Source of the DNA: JAAEUB01 sp964550345
GTDB lineage: Bacteria > Pseudomonadota > Alphaproteobacteria > Rhodobacterales > Rhodobacteraceae
Assembly: GCA_964550345.1 (NCBI GenBank)
Contig: CAZJYZ010000033.1
Span: 1 to 36,404 of the forward strand
Length of the DNA: 36,404 bases
Reading direction: 5' to 3'
The position numbers were made by a program, and so were the translations under genes. This document shows positions 16,131-24,694 of this stretch, piece after piece; within the stretch, counting starts at the first letter, position 1, and each line of letters opens with the position of its first letter. The notes under the pieces are model-generated. The model worked only from the letters and a program-made list of their open reading frames with translations. It was not told the DNA's origin and searched no databases.

Positions 16131-16832
16131 ATGCCCCATATAGGTGGAATGTTGCGTTTTAGCCCGATACTCATCGCCCTCTTATACGGTTGGATCATGT
16201 ACCGTTTTTCCACATGGCGTACCGCGCGCATGCTGGACGAACAATCAAGCGAGCTGGCGGATCCCGGCCTGAAAAAGCTGACCGACCGCATGGCAAAGGC
16301 GCTCGATCTTAAACGCATCCGGGTTTACATTTACGAAATCCCACAGGTGAACGGGTTGGCGGCAGAGGACGGACGGATCTTTATCACCCGTGGGTTTTTT
16401 GAGAAATACGCCGAGGGCGCGGTTTCAGGCGAGGAGCTTGCCAGTGTCATCGCCCATGAGCTGGGCCATGTAGCGCTGGGACATTCACGGCGCCGGATGA
16501 TCGATTTTTCCGGGCAAAACGCCATGCGCACGGCCATGGCGATGATCTTTAACCGTTTTCTGCCGGGCATTGGTGGCTATATTGCCAACCTGCTGACCAC
16601 GCTTCTGGCGGCACGCCTTAGTCGCGGGGACGAATTTGAGGCGGATGCCTATGCCACCGCACTGTTGATGAAATCTGGCATTGGTGCCGGCCCACAAAAG
16701 AGCCTGTTTTCAAAACTGGACGTTTTGGCCGGTGGGGCTGGCAGGGGCTTGCCTGCCTGGGTGCTTAGCCACCCAAAAACCGAAGCCCGCATTGCGGCGA
16801 TTGAGGAAAACGAAGCCAAATGGCTGGGGTAA
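16131..16832 (+). CDS. M48-family zinc metalloprotease
   Basis: The protein has an N-terminal membrane helix (about residues 10-24) and a protease domain with the zinc motif HELGH (109-113) and the third-ligand region RGDEFEADAYA (about 165-175), as in M48/HtpX-like peptidases. The C-terminus has the usual SHPKTEARIAAIE block. At 233 aa it is shorter than HtpX, in keeping with the single-helix M48 type. It probably degrades or processes membrane or misfolded proteins. The ATG at 16149 (MLRFSP) is an alternative start matching relatives, but AGGTGG there lies only 1 nt before it; neither start has an ideal ribosome site. Confidence 0.9.
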   Translation: MPHIGGMLRFSPILIALLYGWIMYRFSTWRTARMLDEQSSELADPGLKKLTDRMAKALDLKRIRVYIYEIPQVNGLAAEDGRIFITRGFFEKYAEGAVSGEELASVIAHELGHVALGHSRRRMIDFSGQNAMRTAMAMIFNRFLPGIGGYIANLLTTLLAARLSRGDEFEADAYATALLMKSGIGAGPQKSLFSKLDVLAGGAGRGLPAWVLSHPKTEARIAAIEENEAKWLG

Positions 16833-16836
16833 TCCC

Positions 16837-17385
16837 CTAGCCCGCCCGCTCCAACGCCTTGCCCAGACGCGGCAGGCGTGCTTTCTTCATTAGCTTTCGA
16901 ATAGGCCAGTCTTCGCTGGACAGACGCTCGGCCTGCTGGCGTACACTTTCCGCAACTTTACTCATTTTTTCAGGGGCTTGGTTGTAAAGGCCCAGCAAAA
17001 ACAAATCGGCTGATTGACGCTGGAGCCCCTCCTCAGCCAGGATATGGCGTGGGAAATCTGCGCGGTTTTCCGTGACGATCATGTCGGCATAGCCAGCGAT
17101 GGCCGCAGCCAAAACATGAATGTCATTGCTGTCAGGCAAAAAAAGACGCGCCAGATCGCCTTCACGCGGATGAATTTCGGCTTTCGGCCAGTTTGCACGC
17201 AACAGCGCAATTTCGCCCCGGGCAATTTCTTCGCCCCCCGGCCCGGTCTTGATAGCGGCACGCGCCCATTCTTCCAGAATGCGCGGCGACCAGAGCGGCG
17301 TATAAAGGCCAACGCCCGCCGCTCCGATCAACATCTCACGCATCACCGTCGGGTATAGGACACAAGCGTCCAACAGTACTTTCAT
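16837..17385 (-). CDS. PIN-domain protein, RSP_2648 type
   Basis: The 182-aa protein has a PIN nuclease core: D6 in MKVLLDACVLYP, E38/E39 in RILEEW, D85/D88 in LPDSNDIHVLAAA and a final D101 or N107 in ADMIVTENRADFP. These are the acidic residues that bind divalent metal for RNA cleavage. It fits the RSP_2648 family of Rhodobacterales. No antitoxin-like gene lies beside it: the upstream neighbour, 17 nt away on the same strand, encodes a lipoprotein. This suggests a chromosomal PIN nuclease with a housekeeping role, or a toxin whose partner is elsewhere. The C-terminus is basic (KLMKKARLPRLGKALERAG) and could touch RNA. Confidence 0.85.
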   Translation of the reverse strand: MKVLLDACVLYPTVMREMLIGAAGVGLYTPLWSPRILEEWARAAIKTGPGGEEIARGEIALLRANWPKAEIHPREGDLARLFLPDSNDIHVLAAAIAGYADMIVTENRADFPRHILAEEGLQRQSADLFLLGLYNQAPEKMSKVAESVRQQAERLSSEDWPIRKLMKKARLPRLGKALERAG

Positions 17386-17402
17386 GGCATCCGCGCCCCG
17401 GC

Positions 17403-18044
17403 TCAGGTCACCGGCATTGTGGTTGCTGCGGCAAGTTCCTGCTGGATCAGATAGGCCAGATGCTCGGAAATACGCACTTTTTGTGTTTCCCCACGGGCTT
17501 CTGCAGCCAGGGCGTCCGACCCTCCAAGGGCTGTCAGCTCGGTTTCGATCATGCGGGCGGGCATAATGATATCACCGGTTTCAGCATCACGAATGGTCAG
17601 CCAGAAATGAATATCGTGGGTGCCACCGAATGAATACCGGGTGCGCTCGGTCAGCGCATGAAAACGCGTGACCTGGATATCCAGTGTGACAGCCTGTTCA
17701 CCGGCGACACCAGAAACACCTCGCATCATCGCATCCTTAACAAGGGTAGAAATCTGTTGATACCGGTCGCCCATAGGGTCGCCGCGCCAGACAATATCAG
17801 CGCGTGGCTTATAAGTATTCGCCTCGGACACAACCAGAGTTTCGGGGACGTCAACGTTAACCCCTGTCACCAGATAGGAAGGAGCACTCGCGGAACTCAC
17901 GACAGGGCCTGCCGAAAGCAATGCCGTTGTAGGATCAATATTGCGCGTCACCTCATTACTGTATGAGACACCGTTTGGGATCGTGGCACAGGCCGATAGC
18001 CCGGCAAATGCCGCTACTGCCAATGTCATTTGCAAATTTTTCAT
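17403..18044 (-). CDS. Small lipoprotein, possibly DUF6778 family
   Basis: The 213-aa product begins with a lipoprotein signal, MKNLQMTLAVAAFAG then LSAC with the lipidated cysteine at C19. The mature part is mixed alpha/beta with blocks such as VPETLVVSEANTYKPRADIVWRGDP, RYSFGGTHDIHFWLTIRD and MIETELTALGG. This resembles lipoproteins named DUF6778 in Rhodobacterales, though I give that name from memory. It probably sits on the periplasmic side of the inner or outer membrane. The start follows GGAGG at 7 nt. The PIN gene follows 17 nt downstream and is probably cotranscribed. Function unknown. Confidence 0.78.
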   Translation of the reverse strand: MKNLQMTLAVAAFAGLSACATIPNGVSYSNEVTRNIDPTTALLSAGPVVSSASAPSYLVTGVNVDVPETLVVSEANTYKPRADIVWRGDPMGDRYQQISTLVKDAMMRGVSGVAGEQAVTLDIQVTRFHALTERTRYSFGGTHDIHFWLTIRDAETGDIIMPARMIETELTALGGSDALAAEARGETQKVRISEHLAYLIQQELAAATTMPVT

Positions 18045-18092
18045 TGTCCTGCCTCCATAACCGGTCCTTGCCTGAAACCGTATTCGTGGTTA

Positions 18093-18117
18093 ATTTTCCT
18101 GTGCGTGACAGGAAAAT
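18093..18117. promoter_or_regulatory. Perfect 10-bp dyad upstream of the lipoprotein gene
   Basis: ATTTTCCTGT (18093-18102) and ACAGGAAAAT (18108-18117) are exact inverted repeats around a 5-nt centre. The dyad starts 49 nt upstream of the lipoprotein ATG. There is no T-tract, so it is more likely an operator or a leader hairpin than a terminator. I do not recognise the regulator. Confidence 0.5.
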
Positions 18118-18226
18118 CTGGCGGAAATAAGGAAATGGGCAATAATACCCAGGAATTTGCACTATTTTCGCAAATCCGGAAACAAACTCATGGTACGTTT
18201 GGGTTAAATTCCAAACCAAGGGATTG

Positions 18227-18238
18227 TTAGCGCTAACG
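18227..18238. promoter_or_regulatory. LacI-family-type operator before edd
   Basis: GTTAGCGCTAAC is a perfect 12-bp palindrome with the central CG typical of LacI/GalR-family operators. It lies 51 nt upstream of the edd ATG. A weak promoter (TTGGGT at 18200, 17-nt spacer, GATTGT) would place its -10 box and start site over the palindrome, as expected for repression. The regulator is not in this window. Confidence 0.6.
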
Positions 18239-18288
18239 GGTCATGCTACAGCCCCAAAAACCGGCATTCTAGGTGGAGTAAAGCTCTG

Positions 18289-20094
18289 ATGGAACTGAAC
18301 AACGACCTGAAGGCGATAACCGCGCGGATTATCGAACGCTCGCGCCCGACCCGCTCGGCCTATCTGGAGGCCATCGCCAAGGCAGCTGAAAATGGTCCAC
18401 GGCGTGGCCATCTGAACTGCTCAAATCAGGCCCACGCCTATGCGGGTGCAGGCACCGACCAGCAGGCTCTGGCCACGTCGCAAGCGCCAAATCTCGGTAT
18501 TGTTACCGCCTATAATGATATGCTTTCCGCCCATCAGCCATTTGCGGACTTCCCCGACCTTATCAAACGAGTGGCACGCGAAACTGGTGCGACGGCACAG
18601 GTGGCGGGCGGGGTTCCGGCCATGTGTGACGGGGTAACCCAATCAACCCCGGGCATGGAGCTGAGCCTGTTTTCGCGCGATGTCATCGCGCTGGCTGCAG
18701 GCATTGCGCTAAGCCACAACACTTTTGACGCCGCCCTCTATCTGGGCGTTTGTGACAAGATCGTACCGGGGCTGATCATGGCGGCGGCATCCTTTGGGCA
18801 TATCCCGGCGGTGTTTTTGCCAGCGGGGCCCATGACCTCGGGCCTGCCCAATGATGAAAAGGCCAAGGTGCGTCAGAAATTCGCCACCGGAGAGGTGGAC
18901 CGCGCCACCCTGATGCAGGCCGAAATGGCCGCTTATCACGGGCCGGGCACCTGCACGTTTTATGGCACGGCAAATTCCAATCAGATGCTGATGGAGATCA
19001 TGGGGCTGCACCTGCCCGGCGCTTCGTTCGTCAACCCGAATACGCCCCTGCGCGATGCTCTGACTGCCGAAGGAACACGGCGCGCCTTGTCCATGACCGC
19101 CCTTGGCGACACGCCCTTACCGGTGGGCCATATTCTGGATGAAAAGGCCTTTGTTAACGGGCTGGTCGGGCTGATGGCTACCGGCGGTTCGACCAATCTG
19201 GTCCTGCATCTGCCGGCTATGGCGCGTGCCGCCGGGGTGATCCTGACGCTGGACGATTTTGCCGAAATTTCCCGCATTACCCCTTTGATTGCAAAGGTTT
19301 ATCCAAATGGCCTGGCGGATGTGAACCACTTCCACGCCGCTGGCGGTATGGGCTATTTGATTGGCGAACTTCTGTCCGCGGGCCTGCTGCACGAAGACGT
19401 GAAGACCATCATGGGCACGGGGCTTACAGCTTATACGGAAGAGCCCAAACTTGCAGGCGACCGCCTGATATGGGAACCGGCCCCGCGCGACAGCCTCAAT
19501 GACAAGATCCTGTCGAAAACCACCACGCCGTTTCAGGCGAGCGGCGGGCTGACCCAGCTTCAAGGGAACCTTGGGCGCGGGGTGATCAAAATCTCGGCGG
19601 TCAAGCCTGAACACCACGTGATCGAAGCACCGGTGCGGGTGTTCGAGGAACAAGAAGCGGTCAAGGCTGCCTTTCAGGCCGGTGAGTTTACCAGTGACGT
19701 CATAATTGTGGTGCGCTTTCAGGGGCCGCAGGCCAACGGCATGCCGGAACTGCACGGCCTAACCCCGGTTTTGTCCGTATTGCAGGGGCGCGGCCAGCAG
19801 GTGGCGCTTGTCACAGATGGCCGCATGTCCGGCGCCTCAGGCAAAGTGCCCGCCGCTATCCATATTTCACCAGAAGCCGCGCAGGGTGGGCCTCTGGCGC
19901 GGTTGCGCGATGGGGACATGGTGCAGCTGGACGGCGACGCTGGTACGCTGAATGTGATGGCCGAGGGTTTTGAGGCCCGCGAGCCTGTCATGCAAAGCAC
20001 AAAAGCGCCGCAAGCACTGCTTGGAAATGGATTGTTTGATCTGTTGCGTCACAATGTCGGGGCGTCCAGCGACGGCGCCGCCTCGGTTGTTTAG
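18289..20094 (+). CDS. edd: 6-Phosphogluconate dehydratase
   Basis: Edd removes water from 6-phosphogluconate to give 2-keto-3-deoxy-6-phosphogluconate, the first dedicated step of the Entner-Doudoroff pathway. The 601-aa length and the IlvD/Edd family blocks fit. Three cysteines expected to hold the 4Fe-4S cluster are present: C113 in AMCDGVTQ, C155 in GVCDKIVPG and C222 in GPGTCTFYGTANSN. The C-terminal VTDGRMSGASGK block is conserved. AGGTGGAG lies about 10 nt before the ATG. eda follows after 9 nt with its own ribosome site. A LacI-type palindrome upstream suggests sugar-acid-responsive repression. Confidence 0.97.
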   Translation: MELNNDLKAITARIIERSRPTRSAYLEAIAKAAENGPRRGHLNCSNQAHAYAGAGTDQQALATSQAPNLGIVTAYNDMLSAHQPFADFPDLIKRVARETGATAQVAGGVPAMCDGVTQSTPGMELSLFSRDVIALAAGIALSHNTFDAALYLGVCDKIVPGLIMAAASFGHIPAVFLPAGPMTSGLPNDEKAKVRQKFATGEVDRATLMQAEMAAYHGPGTCTFYGTANSNQMLMEIMGLHLPGASFVNPNTPLRDALTAEGTRRALSMTALGDTPLPVGHILDEKAFVNGLVGLMATGGSTNLVLHLPAMARAAGVILTLDDFAEISRITPLIAKVYPNGLADVNHFHAAGGMGYLIGELLSAGLLHEDVKTIMGTGLTAYTEEPKLAGDRLIWEPAPRDSLNDKILSKTTTPFQASGGLTQLQGNLGRGVIKISAVKPEHHVIEAPVRVFEEQEAVKAAFQAGEFTSDVIIVVRFQGPQANGMPELHGLTPVLSVLQGRGQQVALVTDGRMSGASGKVPAAIHISPEAAQGGPLARLRDGDMVQLDGDAGTLNVMAEGFEAREPVMQSTKAPQALLGNGLFDLLRHNVGASSDGAASVV

Positions 20095-20103
20095 GAGATC
20101 ACC

Positions 20104-20745
20104 ATGACCCCTCAGGAAGCAAGCCTGAAAGCCGAAGAGATTTGCCGCCTCGCCCCGGTAGTGCCGGTTCTGGTGGTCGAAGACGTCGCGGACGCGATCC
20201 CGCTGGCGCAGGCTTTGGTGGCGGGGGGCCTGCCTGCTCTGGAAGTCACGCTGCGCACGCCTGCCGCCCTTGAGGTGATCGCGGCGATGGCCAGTGTTGA
20301 GGGTGGCGTGGTCGGTGCCGGAACTTTGCTGACCCCTGAGGATGTGAACCGCGCCAAAGCGGCGGGTGCGCGCTTTGGCGTCTCGCCGGGGGCTACGCCC
20401 GCCTTGCTGGATGCCTGCGAAGCAGCGGACCTGCCGCTGTTGCCAGGTGCCGCAACGGCCAGCGAAGCGATGGCGTTGCTTGAACGAGGCTATTCGGTGC
20501 AAAAGTTCTTTCCCGCCGGGGCTGCTGGTGGCCCCAACCTTTTGAAATCCCTTGCATCCCCCCTGCCCCAGATCGGGTTTTGCCCAACCGGCGGCGTGTC
20601 CCTGGACAATGCGGACAGCTACCTGTCCCTGCCCAATGTCTTATGCGTTGGCGGCTCGTGGGTTGCGCCCAAAAACATGGTACAGGCCGGTAATTGGCAG
20701 GGCATCACCGCACTGGCAAAGGCGGCCTCTTCCCTGCCCTGCTAA
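20104..20745 (+). CDS. eda: KDPG aldolase
   Basis: Eda cleaves 2-keto-3-deoxy-6-phosphogluconate to pyruvate and glyceraldehyde-3-phosphate, completing the Entner-Doudoroff route begun by Edd next door. The 213-aa TIM barrel has the catalytic glutamate E47 in ALEVTLRT and the Schiff-base lysine K134 in VQKFFPAG, followed by the phosphate-binding FCPTGGVS and VGGSW segments. TTAGGAG overlaps the edd stop and serves as ribosome site. The stop codon overlaps the stop of the convergent agmatinase gene (shared CTAA), so no space exists for a terminator between them. Confidence 0.97.
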   Translation: MTPQEASLKAEEICRLAPVVPVLVVEDVADAIPLAQALVAGGLPALEVTLRTPAALEVIAAMASVEGGVVGAGTLLTPEDVNRAKAAGARFGVSPGATPALLDACEAADLPLLPGAATASEAMALLERGYSVQKFFPAGAAGGPNLLKSLASPLPQIGFCPTGGVSLDNADSYLSLPNVLCVGGSWVAPKNMVQAGNWQGITALAKAASSLPC

Positions 20746-21701
20746 CGCACAGACCGGGCGTGAAAGATGAAGCCCAGAAAATTCATCAAAAGCTGTGCTG
20801 CCAAAACGGCTGTGATGTCTGACTGGTCATAGTCGGGTGCCACCTCGACCAGATCAATGCCCACCACCTCATGCGCCTCGGCTAACCCCTGAAGGAATTC
20901 CAGCACTTCATAATACAGGAAACCCCCGTGGCTGGGCGTTCCGGTGCCCGGGGCGATTGATGGGCAAAAAGCGTCAATATCAATGGTAACATAAACCCGC
21001 GCACCTTTGGGGATACGCTCAAGCACGGTTTGGGTTCCAAGTTTGCGCGCCTGACGCACAGACAGGATGTCCGCGCCCATTTCCCGCGCTGCCTCGTAGC
21101 CATCCCTGGCGGTCGAGGACACATTTCTAATGCCTAGTTGAGTCAGCCCGGTGACATAATCTTTTTCTGCAGCCCGGCGCATCGGGTTACCATGACCACG
21201 CGTTACCCCATGACGGATATCGACAAAATCCAGATGGGCATCGATTTGCACCACATGAATGTCGCCGTGCCCGTCAAAGGCCTCGATACAGGGGATATTG
21301 ACCGAATGGTCCCCGCCAAGCACTACCGGCAGCGCCCCGGCGGACAAGCTGGCCTCAACCCCGGCACGGATGCCCGCATGGCTTTTCACTGTATCCGTAT
21401 GCACGATGTCGGCGTCCCCTAAGTCAACGATGCGCACGTCCTCGCCCAGATAGGTGGCGTCATCCTCGTGGTCATAGGCACCGGCATGGCCAAAAGAAAA
21501 CAAGGTAGACGCCTCGCGGATCGCGCGTGGGCCAAAACGTGCACCCGGGCGGTATTGGGTGCCGAAATCAAAAGGCGCGCCCAGTACCGCCACATCGGCA
21601 TCAATCGCAGACCAGTCGGCCACATAGGGTTTCTTGGCAAAGGTTGCGATCCCAACAAAGGGCAGGTTCAACCGCCCGCTTTCATATCCGTGTGAAGTCA
21701 T
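20742..21701 (-). CDS. speB: Agmatinase / ureohydrolase family
   Basis: This 319-aa arginase-superfamily enzyme would hydrolyse agmatine to putrescine and urea using two Mn ions. The metal ligands are visible: H132 in GGDHS, the D154-A-H156-L-D158 set, and D241-I-D243. The substrate-loop block APGTGTPSHGG is agmatinase-like. The start at 21701 is chosen for AAGGGGG upstream and because the remaining upstream frame runs over the divergent TDT gene. Related guanidino-acid hydrolases share the same motifs, so the substrate is likely but not certain. The 121-nt gap to the divergent TDT gene must hold both promoters. Confidence 0.88.
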   Translation of the reverse strand: MTSHGYESGRLNLPFVGIATFAKKPYVADWSAIDADVAVLGAPFDFGTQYRPGARFGPRAIREASTLFSFGHAGAYDHEDDATYLGEDVRIVDLGDADIVHTDTVKSHAGIRAGVEASLSAGALPVVLGGDHSVNIPCIEAFDGHGDIHVVQIDAHLDFVDIRHGVTRGHGNPMRRAAEKDYVTGLTQLGIRNVSSTARDGYEAAREMGADILSVRQARKLGTQTVLERIPKGARVYVTIDIDAFCPSIAPGTGTPSHGGFLYYEVLEFLQGLAEAHEVVGIDLVEVAPDYDQSDITAVLAAQLLMNFLGFIFHARSVR

Positions 21702-21822
21702 AAAGCCCCCTTTTGCCCCAGCATTGCCGCGCATCGGCGCCACTGACAAGCCCCTGCGACCACCTAGCCCTTTTAAAACTCCCGCCGTGGCGCTACATGG
21801 CAAAAGCGAAGAGGAGCCAACC

Positions 21823-22794
21823 ATGCAAAAACAACCCGCCAAACCCGGCCTGTTCCGGCGCACCCCACCGGCAATATTCCCACCCATCTTCGGCCTTTTC
21901 GGCCTTGGTCTGGCCTGGCGGCGGGCGAGTGATGGTTTTGGAGTCTCCCAGGCTATGGGCGACCTTATACTGGGGGCCGTTACGCTGTTATATCTTTTTG
22001 CATTAGTGGCTTACGCAGCAAAATTCATCCGCAGGCCCGGCGTGATCTTGGATGACCTGAAGACCTTGCCGGGGCGTGCGGGGCTGGCGGGCATGACGTT
22101 ATCGGGCATGCTTTTGGCTGCAAGCCTTGTGACCTACTCAACGTCGCTGGCGCTTGCGGTTCTTGTTTTGGCCGCCTTGCTGCACGCCACTCTCATCGCC
22201 CTGATCCTGAAGGCACTTGTCACCGGTCCTGCCGAGGCACGCCGGGTCACACCGGTCTGGCACCTGATTTTTGTCGGCTTCATCCTAAGCCCGCTGGCCG
22301 CATTACCCCTTGGCTATGCTACTTATTCGCAAATGATATTCGCAGGCACATTCGTACTGGCAGTGGCAATCTGGGCCGCTTCCGCCAAGGGGATCATCAC
22401 GAGCGCAACCCCGCCACCACTGCGACCGACACTGGCCATACATCTGGCCCCGGCATCGGTTCTGGGCACCATCGCCTACCTGCTGGGGTACCCGGTGATT
22501 GGGTTTTGGCTGGGCATCTACGCCATTTTGATTCTTGCCTATCTGCTGGTGCGGGTGCGCTGGCTGACAGCGGCAGGTTTTTCCCCGCTTTGGGGGGCGT
22601 TTACCTTCCCACTTGCTGCCTTTTCAACCATCATGCAAATCATGGGCGCAGCGGGTCATGGCGAGGTTTTCCGCATCCTTGGTGGTCTGGCTCTAGTGGC
22701 AGCGACGCTAATTATTCCCGTCATTACCTGGAAAATCCTGCAGCTTTGGGCCAAAGGCGTGCTGGCGGTTAAAACCAATGCCGGGCAGGCCTGA
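21823..22794 (+). CDS. TDT/TehA-SLAC1 family membrane transporter
   Basis: The 323-aa protein has about ten hydrophobic helices and the TDT family opening PAIFPPIFGLFGLGLAWRRA. The family includes TehA (tellurite resistance), SLAC1 anion channels and the Mae1 malate transporter. The pore-lining phenylalanine position of SLAC1/TehA may lie in AFTFPLAAFST. GAGGAG lies 7 nt before the ATG. It is divergent from the agmatinase gene and convergent with the YjbR gene. An anion or dicarboxylate exporter is likely; the substrate is unknown and no TehB-like methyltransferase is adjacent. Confidence 0.85.
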   Translation: MQKQPAKPGLFRRTPPAIFPPIFGLFGLGLAWRRASDGFGVSQAMGDLILGAVTLLYLFALVAYAAKFIRRPGVILDDLKTLPGRAGLAGMTLSGMLLAASLVTYSTSLALAVLVLAALLHATLIALILKALVTGPAEARRVTPVWHLIFVGFILSPLAALPLGYATYSQMIFAGTFVLAVAIWAASAKGIITSATPPPLRPTLAIHLAPASVLGTIAYLLGYPVIGFWLGIYAILILAYLLVRVRWLTAAGFSPLWGAFTFPLAAFSTIMQIMGAAGHGEVFRILGGLALVAATLIIPVITWKILQLWAKGVLAVKTNAGQA

Positions 22795-22800
22795 ACCCTT

Positions 22801-23145
22801 TTAAGCAAGTGGGGGTAATTCAGCCTGCGCCTTCTTGCTCAGGCTGGAGCGCATCAGGCCGTAAGCCGTTTCAATTCGTTCACGCAGCTCTTCTTCGGGC
22901 ACCATCCCCCAGTTCACCCGCACCCAGCTTTTGTGAAAATATGGCGCATGCACGCCGTGCCCCATCTCTTTGATGAGGGCTGCGGTTTCCACATCCGCCG
23001 TTTTGACCGAGGCACCCTCGTTCGGCGTTATCGCCGCGAATATCTTCCCCCCGACCTTCCAGACGTCGTGATCATCTCCGAACGGGTGGGACATTTCAGC
23101 ACCCGGCAGGGCCGTGCAAACGGAATTGGCAAACTCATAAGACAT
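22801..23145 (-). CDS. YjbR/MmcQ-family protein
   Basis: The 114-aa protein matches the YjbR (MmcQ, CyaY-like fold) family: N-terminal ALPGAEMSHPFGDDHDVWKVGGKIFA, then VKTADVETAALIKE and the C-terminal HKSWVRVNWG block. It is often labelled a DNA-binding protein because of its double-wing fold, but no clear function is established. The tail is convergent with the TDT gene, the stops being about 6 nt apart. Confidence 0.88.
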   Translation of the reverse strand: MSYEFANSVCTALPGAEMSHPFGDDHDVWKVGGKIFAAITPNEGASVKTADVETAALIKEMGHGVHAPYFHKSWVRVNWGMVPEEELRERIETAYGLMRSSLSKKAQAELPPLA

Positions 23146-23323
23146 GGGCGCAGCCTAGCAGGCTTGGCAGAAGGCTGGAACCCTGCTATCAGACGGGCAT
23201 GAAACGTAAAAACTGCATCATTATTTGCTGTATTACCCACTGACATCGTCAGGCGGGCCGTTTCTCATTTCCTCATTGGTTATAAGTTGCTAAGCCCGCC
23301 ACGGGAACGTGTGCGAGGAAGAC

Positions 23324-24694
23324 ATGACCGAGATTAAGCTTTACAACACCAAAGGCCGCTCTAAAGAGCCGTTTACCCCGATCGACCCGCAAAATGTGCG
23401 CATGTATGTCTGTGGGCCGACGGTCTATGACCGCGCCCATCTGGGCAATGCGCGCCCTGTGGTGGTGTTTGATGTGCTCTATCGTTTGCTGCGTCATGTC
23501 TATGGCCCGGATCACGTGACCTATGTGCGTAATTTTACCGATGTCGATGACAAGATCATCGCCCGGGCCGAGGAAAGCGGGCGCGATATTGGCAAGATCA
23601 CGACGGAAACCACCCAGTGGTTTCTGGACGATATGGCCGCCCTTGGCGCGCTGGAGCCTGACGAGATGCCGCGCGCCACCGCCTATATCGGCGAAATGGT
23701 GGCGATGATCGAAGACCTTATTGGCAAGGATCACGCCTATGAGGCCGAGGGGCATGTACTTTTCGCGGTGGAGAGCTATGAAAACTACGGCGCTTTGTCG
23801 GGACGTTCGGTGAAAGACATGATCGCCGGCGCGCGCGTCGAAGTGGCCCCCTATAAGCGTAACCCGATGGATTTCGTGCTGTGGAAGCCTTCATCCGGCG
23901 ATCAACCGGGATGGGACAGCCCTTGGGGTAAGGGGCGCCCGGGCTGGCATATCGAATGCTCGGCCATGTCGGCGGAATTGTTGGGGGAGAGCTTTGACAT
24001 CCATGGCGGCGGCAACGACCTGCAATTCCCGCACCACGAAAACGAGATCGCCCAGTCGGTCTGCGCCCACGGCGAAGGCACCTTTGCGCGCTATTGGATG
24101 CACAATGAGATGCTGCAGGTCGAGGGCAAGAAAATGTCCAAGTCACTGGGCAACTTTTTTACGGTGCATGATCTGCTGGAGCAGGGTGTACCCGGTGAGG
24201 TGATAAGATTTGTGTTCCTGCAAACCCACTACCGCAAGCCGATGGACTGGACCGAGAGGAAACGGGAAGAGGCGGAGAGAACACTCCGGAAGTGGTATTC
24301 TCAAGCGGTTCAGGGCGTTGGGCGAGGCGAACCCTATATTGGGGTGGTGAATGCATTGTCTGATGATCTGAACACGGCAGAGGCCATCGCTGAATGCCAT
24401 CAGCTATCGCTTGCCGACGATGTGGTGACACTGCGCTACACATTGCAGTTCCTAGGGCTGATTGAGGACGAAATTCCGACATGGGCGGAAACGCCGGTGC
24501 AAGACCTGTCCCAATATGCCGAACGACTGACTGTGTTACGCGCCAAGGCCATGGAAAATAAGGATTTCTCTAGGGTTGATGCGATGAAAAGCGCGTTAAG
24601 TGATGCCGGCGTCGAGGTTCGAATGTTAAAAGAAGGTGTTGAACTTTTGCCCGGCCCCAACTTCGACCCCGCCAAACTGGAGGCCCTCAAATGA
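23324..24694 (+). CDS. cysS: Cysteinyl-tRNA synthetase
   Basis: CysS charges tRNA-Cys. The 456-aa class I enzyme has the HIGH-type motif HLGN at 39-42 (in DRAHLGNAR), zinc ligands C30, C212 in IECSAMS, H237 and E241 in FPHHENE, and the KMSKS motif at 270-274. The C-terminal DALR-like helical and tRNA-binding parts are present but compact, with the usual end KLEALK. The ATG at 23324 follows GAGGAA. The stop overlaps an ATG (ATGA) that opens a small ORF leading into cimA, so cysS appears to head a coupled operon. Confidence 0.97.
   Translation: MTEIKLYNTKGRSKEPFTPIDPQNVRMYVCGPTVYDRAHLGNARPVVVFDVLYRLLRHVYGPDHVTYVRNFTDVDDKIIARAEESGRDIGKITTETTQWFLDDMAALGALEPDEMPRATAYIGEMVAMIEDLIGKDHAYEAEGHVLFAVESYENYGALSGRSVKDMIAGARVEVAPYKRNPMDFVLWKPSSGDQPGWDSPWGKGRPGWHIECSAMSAELLGESFDIHGGGNDLQFPHHENEIAQSVCAHGEGTFARYWMHNEMLQVEGKKMSKSLGNFFTVHDLLEQGVPGEVIRFVFLQTHYRKPMDWTERKREEAERTLRKWYSQAVQGVGRGEPYIGVVNALSDDLNTAEAIAECHQLSLADDVVTLRYTLQFLGLIEDEIPTWAETPVQDLSQYAERLTVLRAKAMENKDFSRVDAMKSALSDAGVEVRMLKEGVELLPGPNFDPAKLEALK

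Noticed and set aside
16837..17385. A VapBC-type toxin-antitoxin system
   Set aside because: The PIN domain is present, but no small DNA-binding antitoxin gene lies on either side.
21823..22794. A tellurite-resistance island
   Set aside because: The TDT protein alone is not evidence; no tehB, ter or other tellurite genes are nearby and the family has many other substrates.
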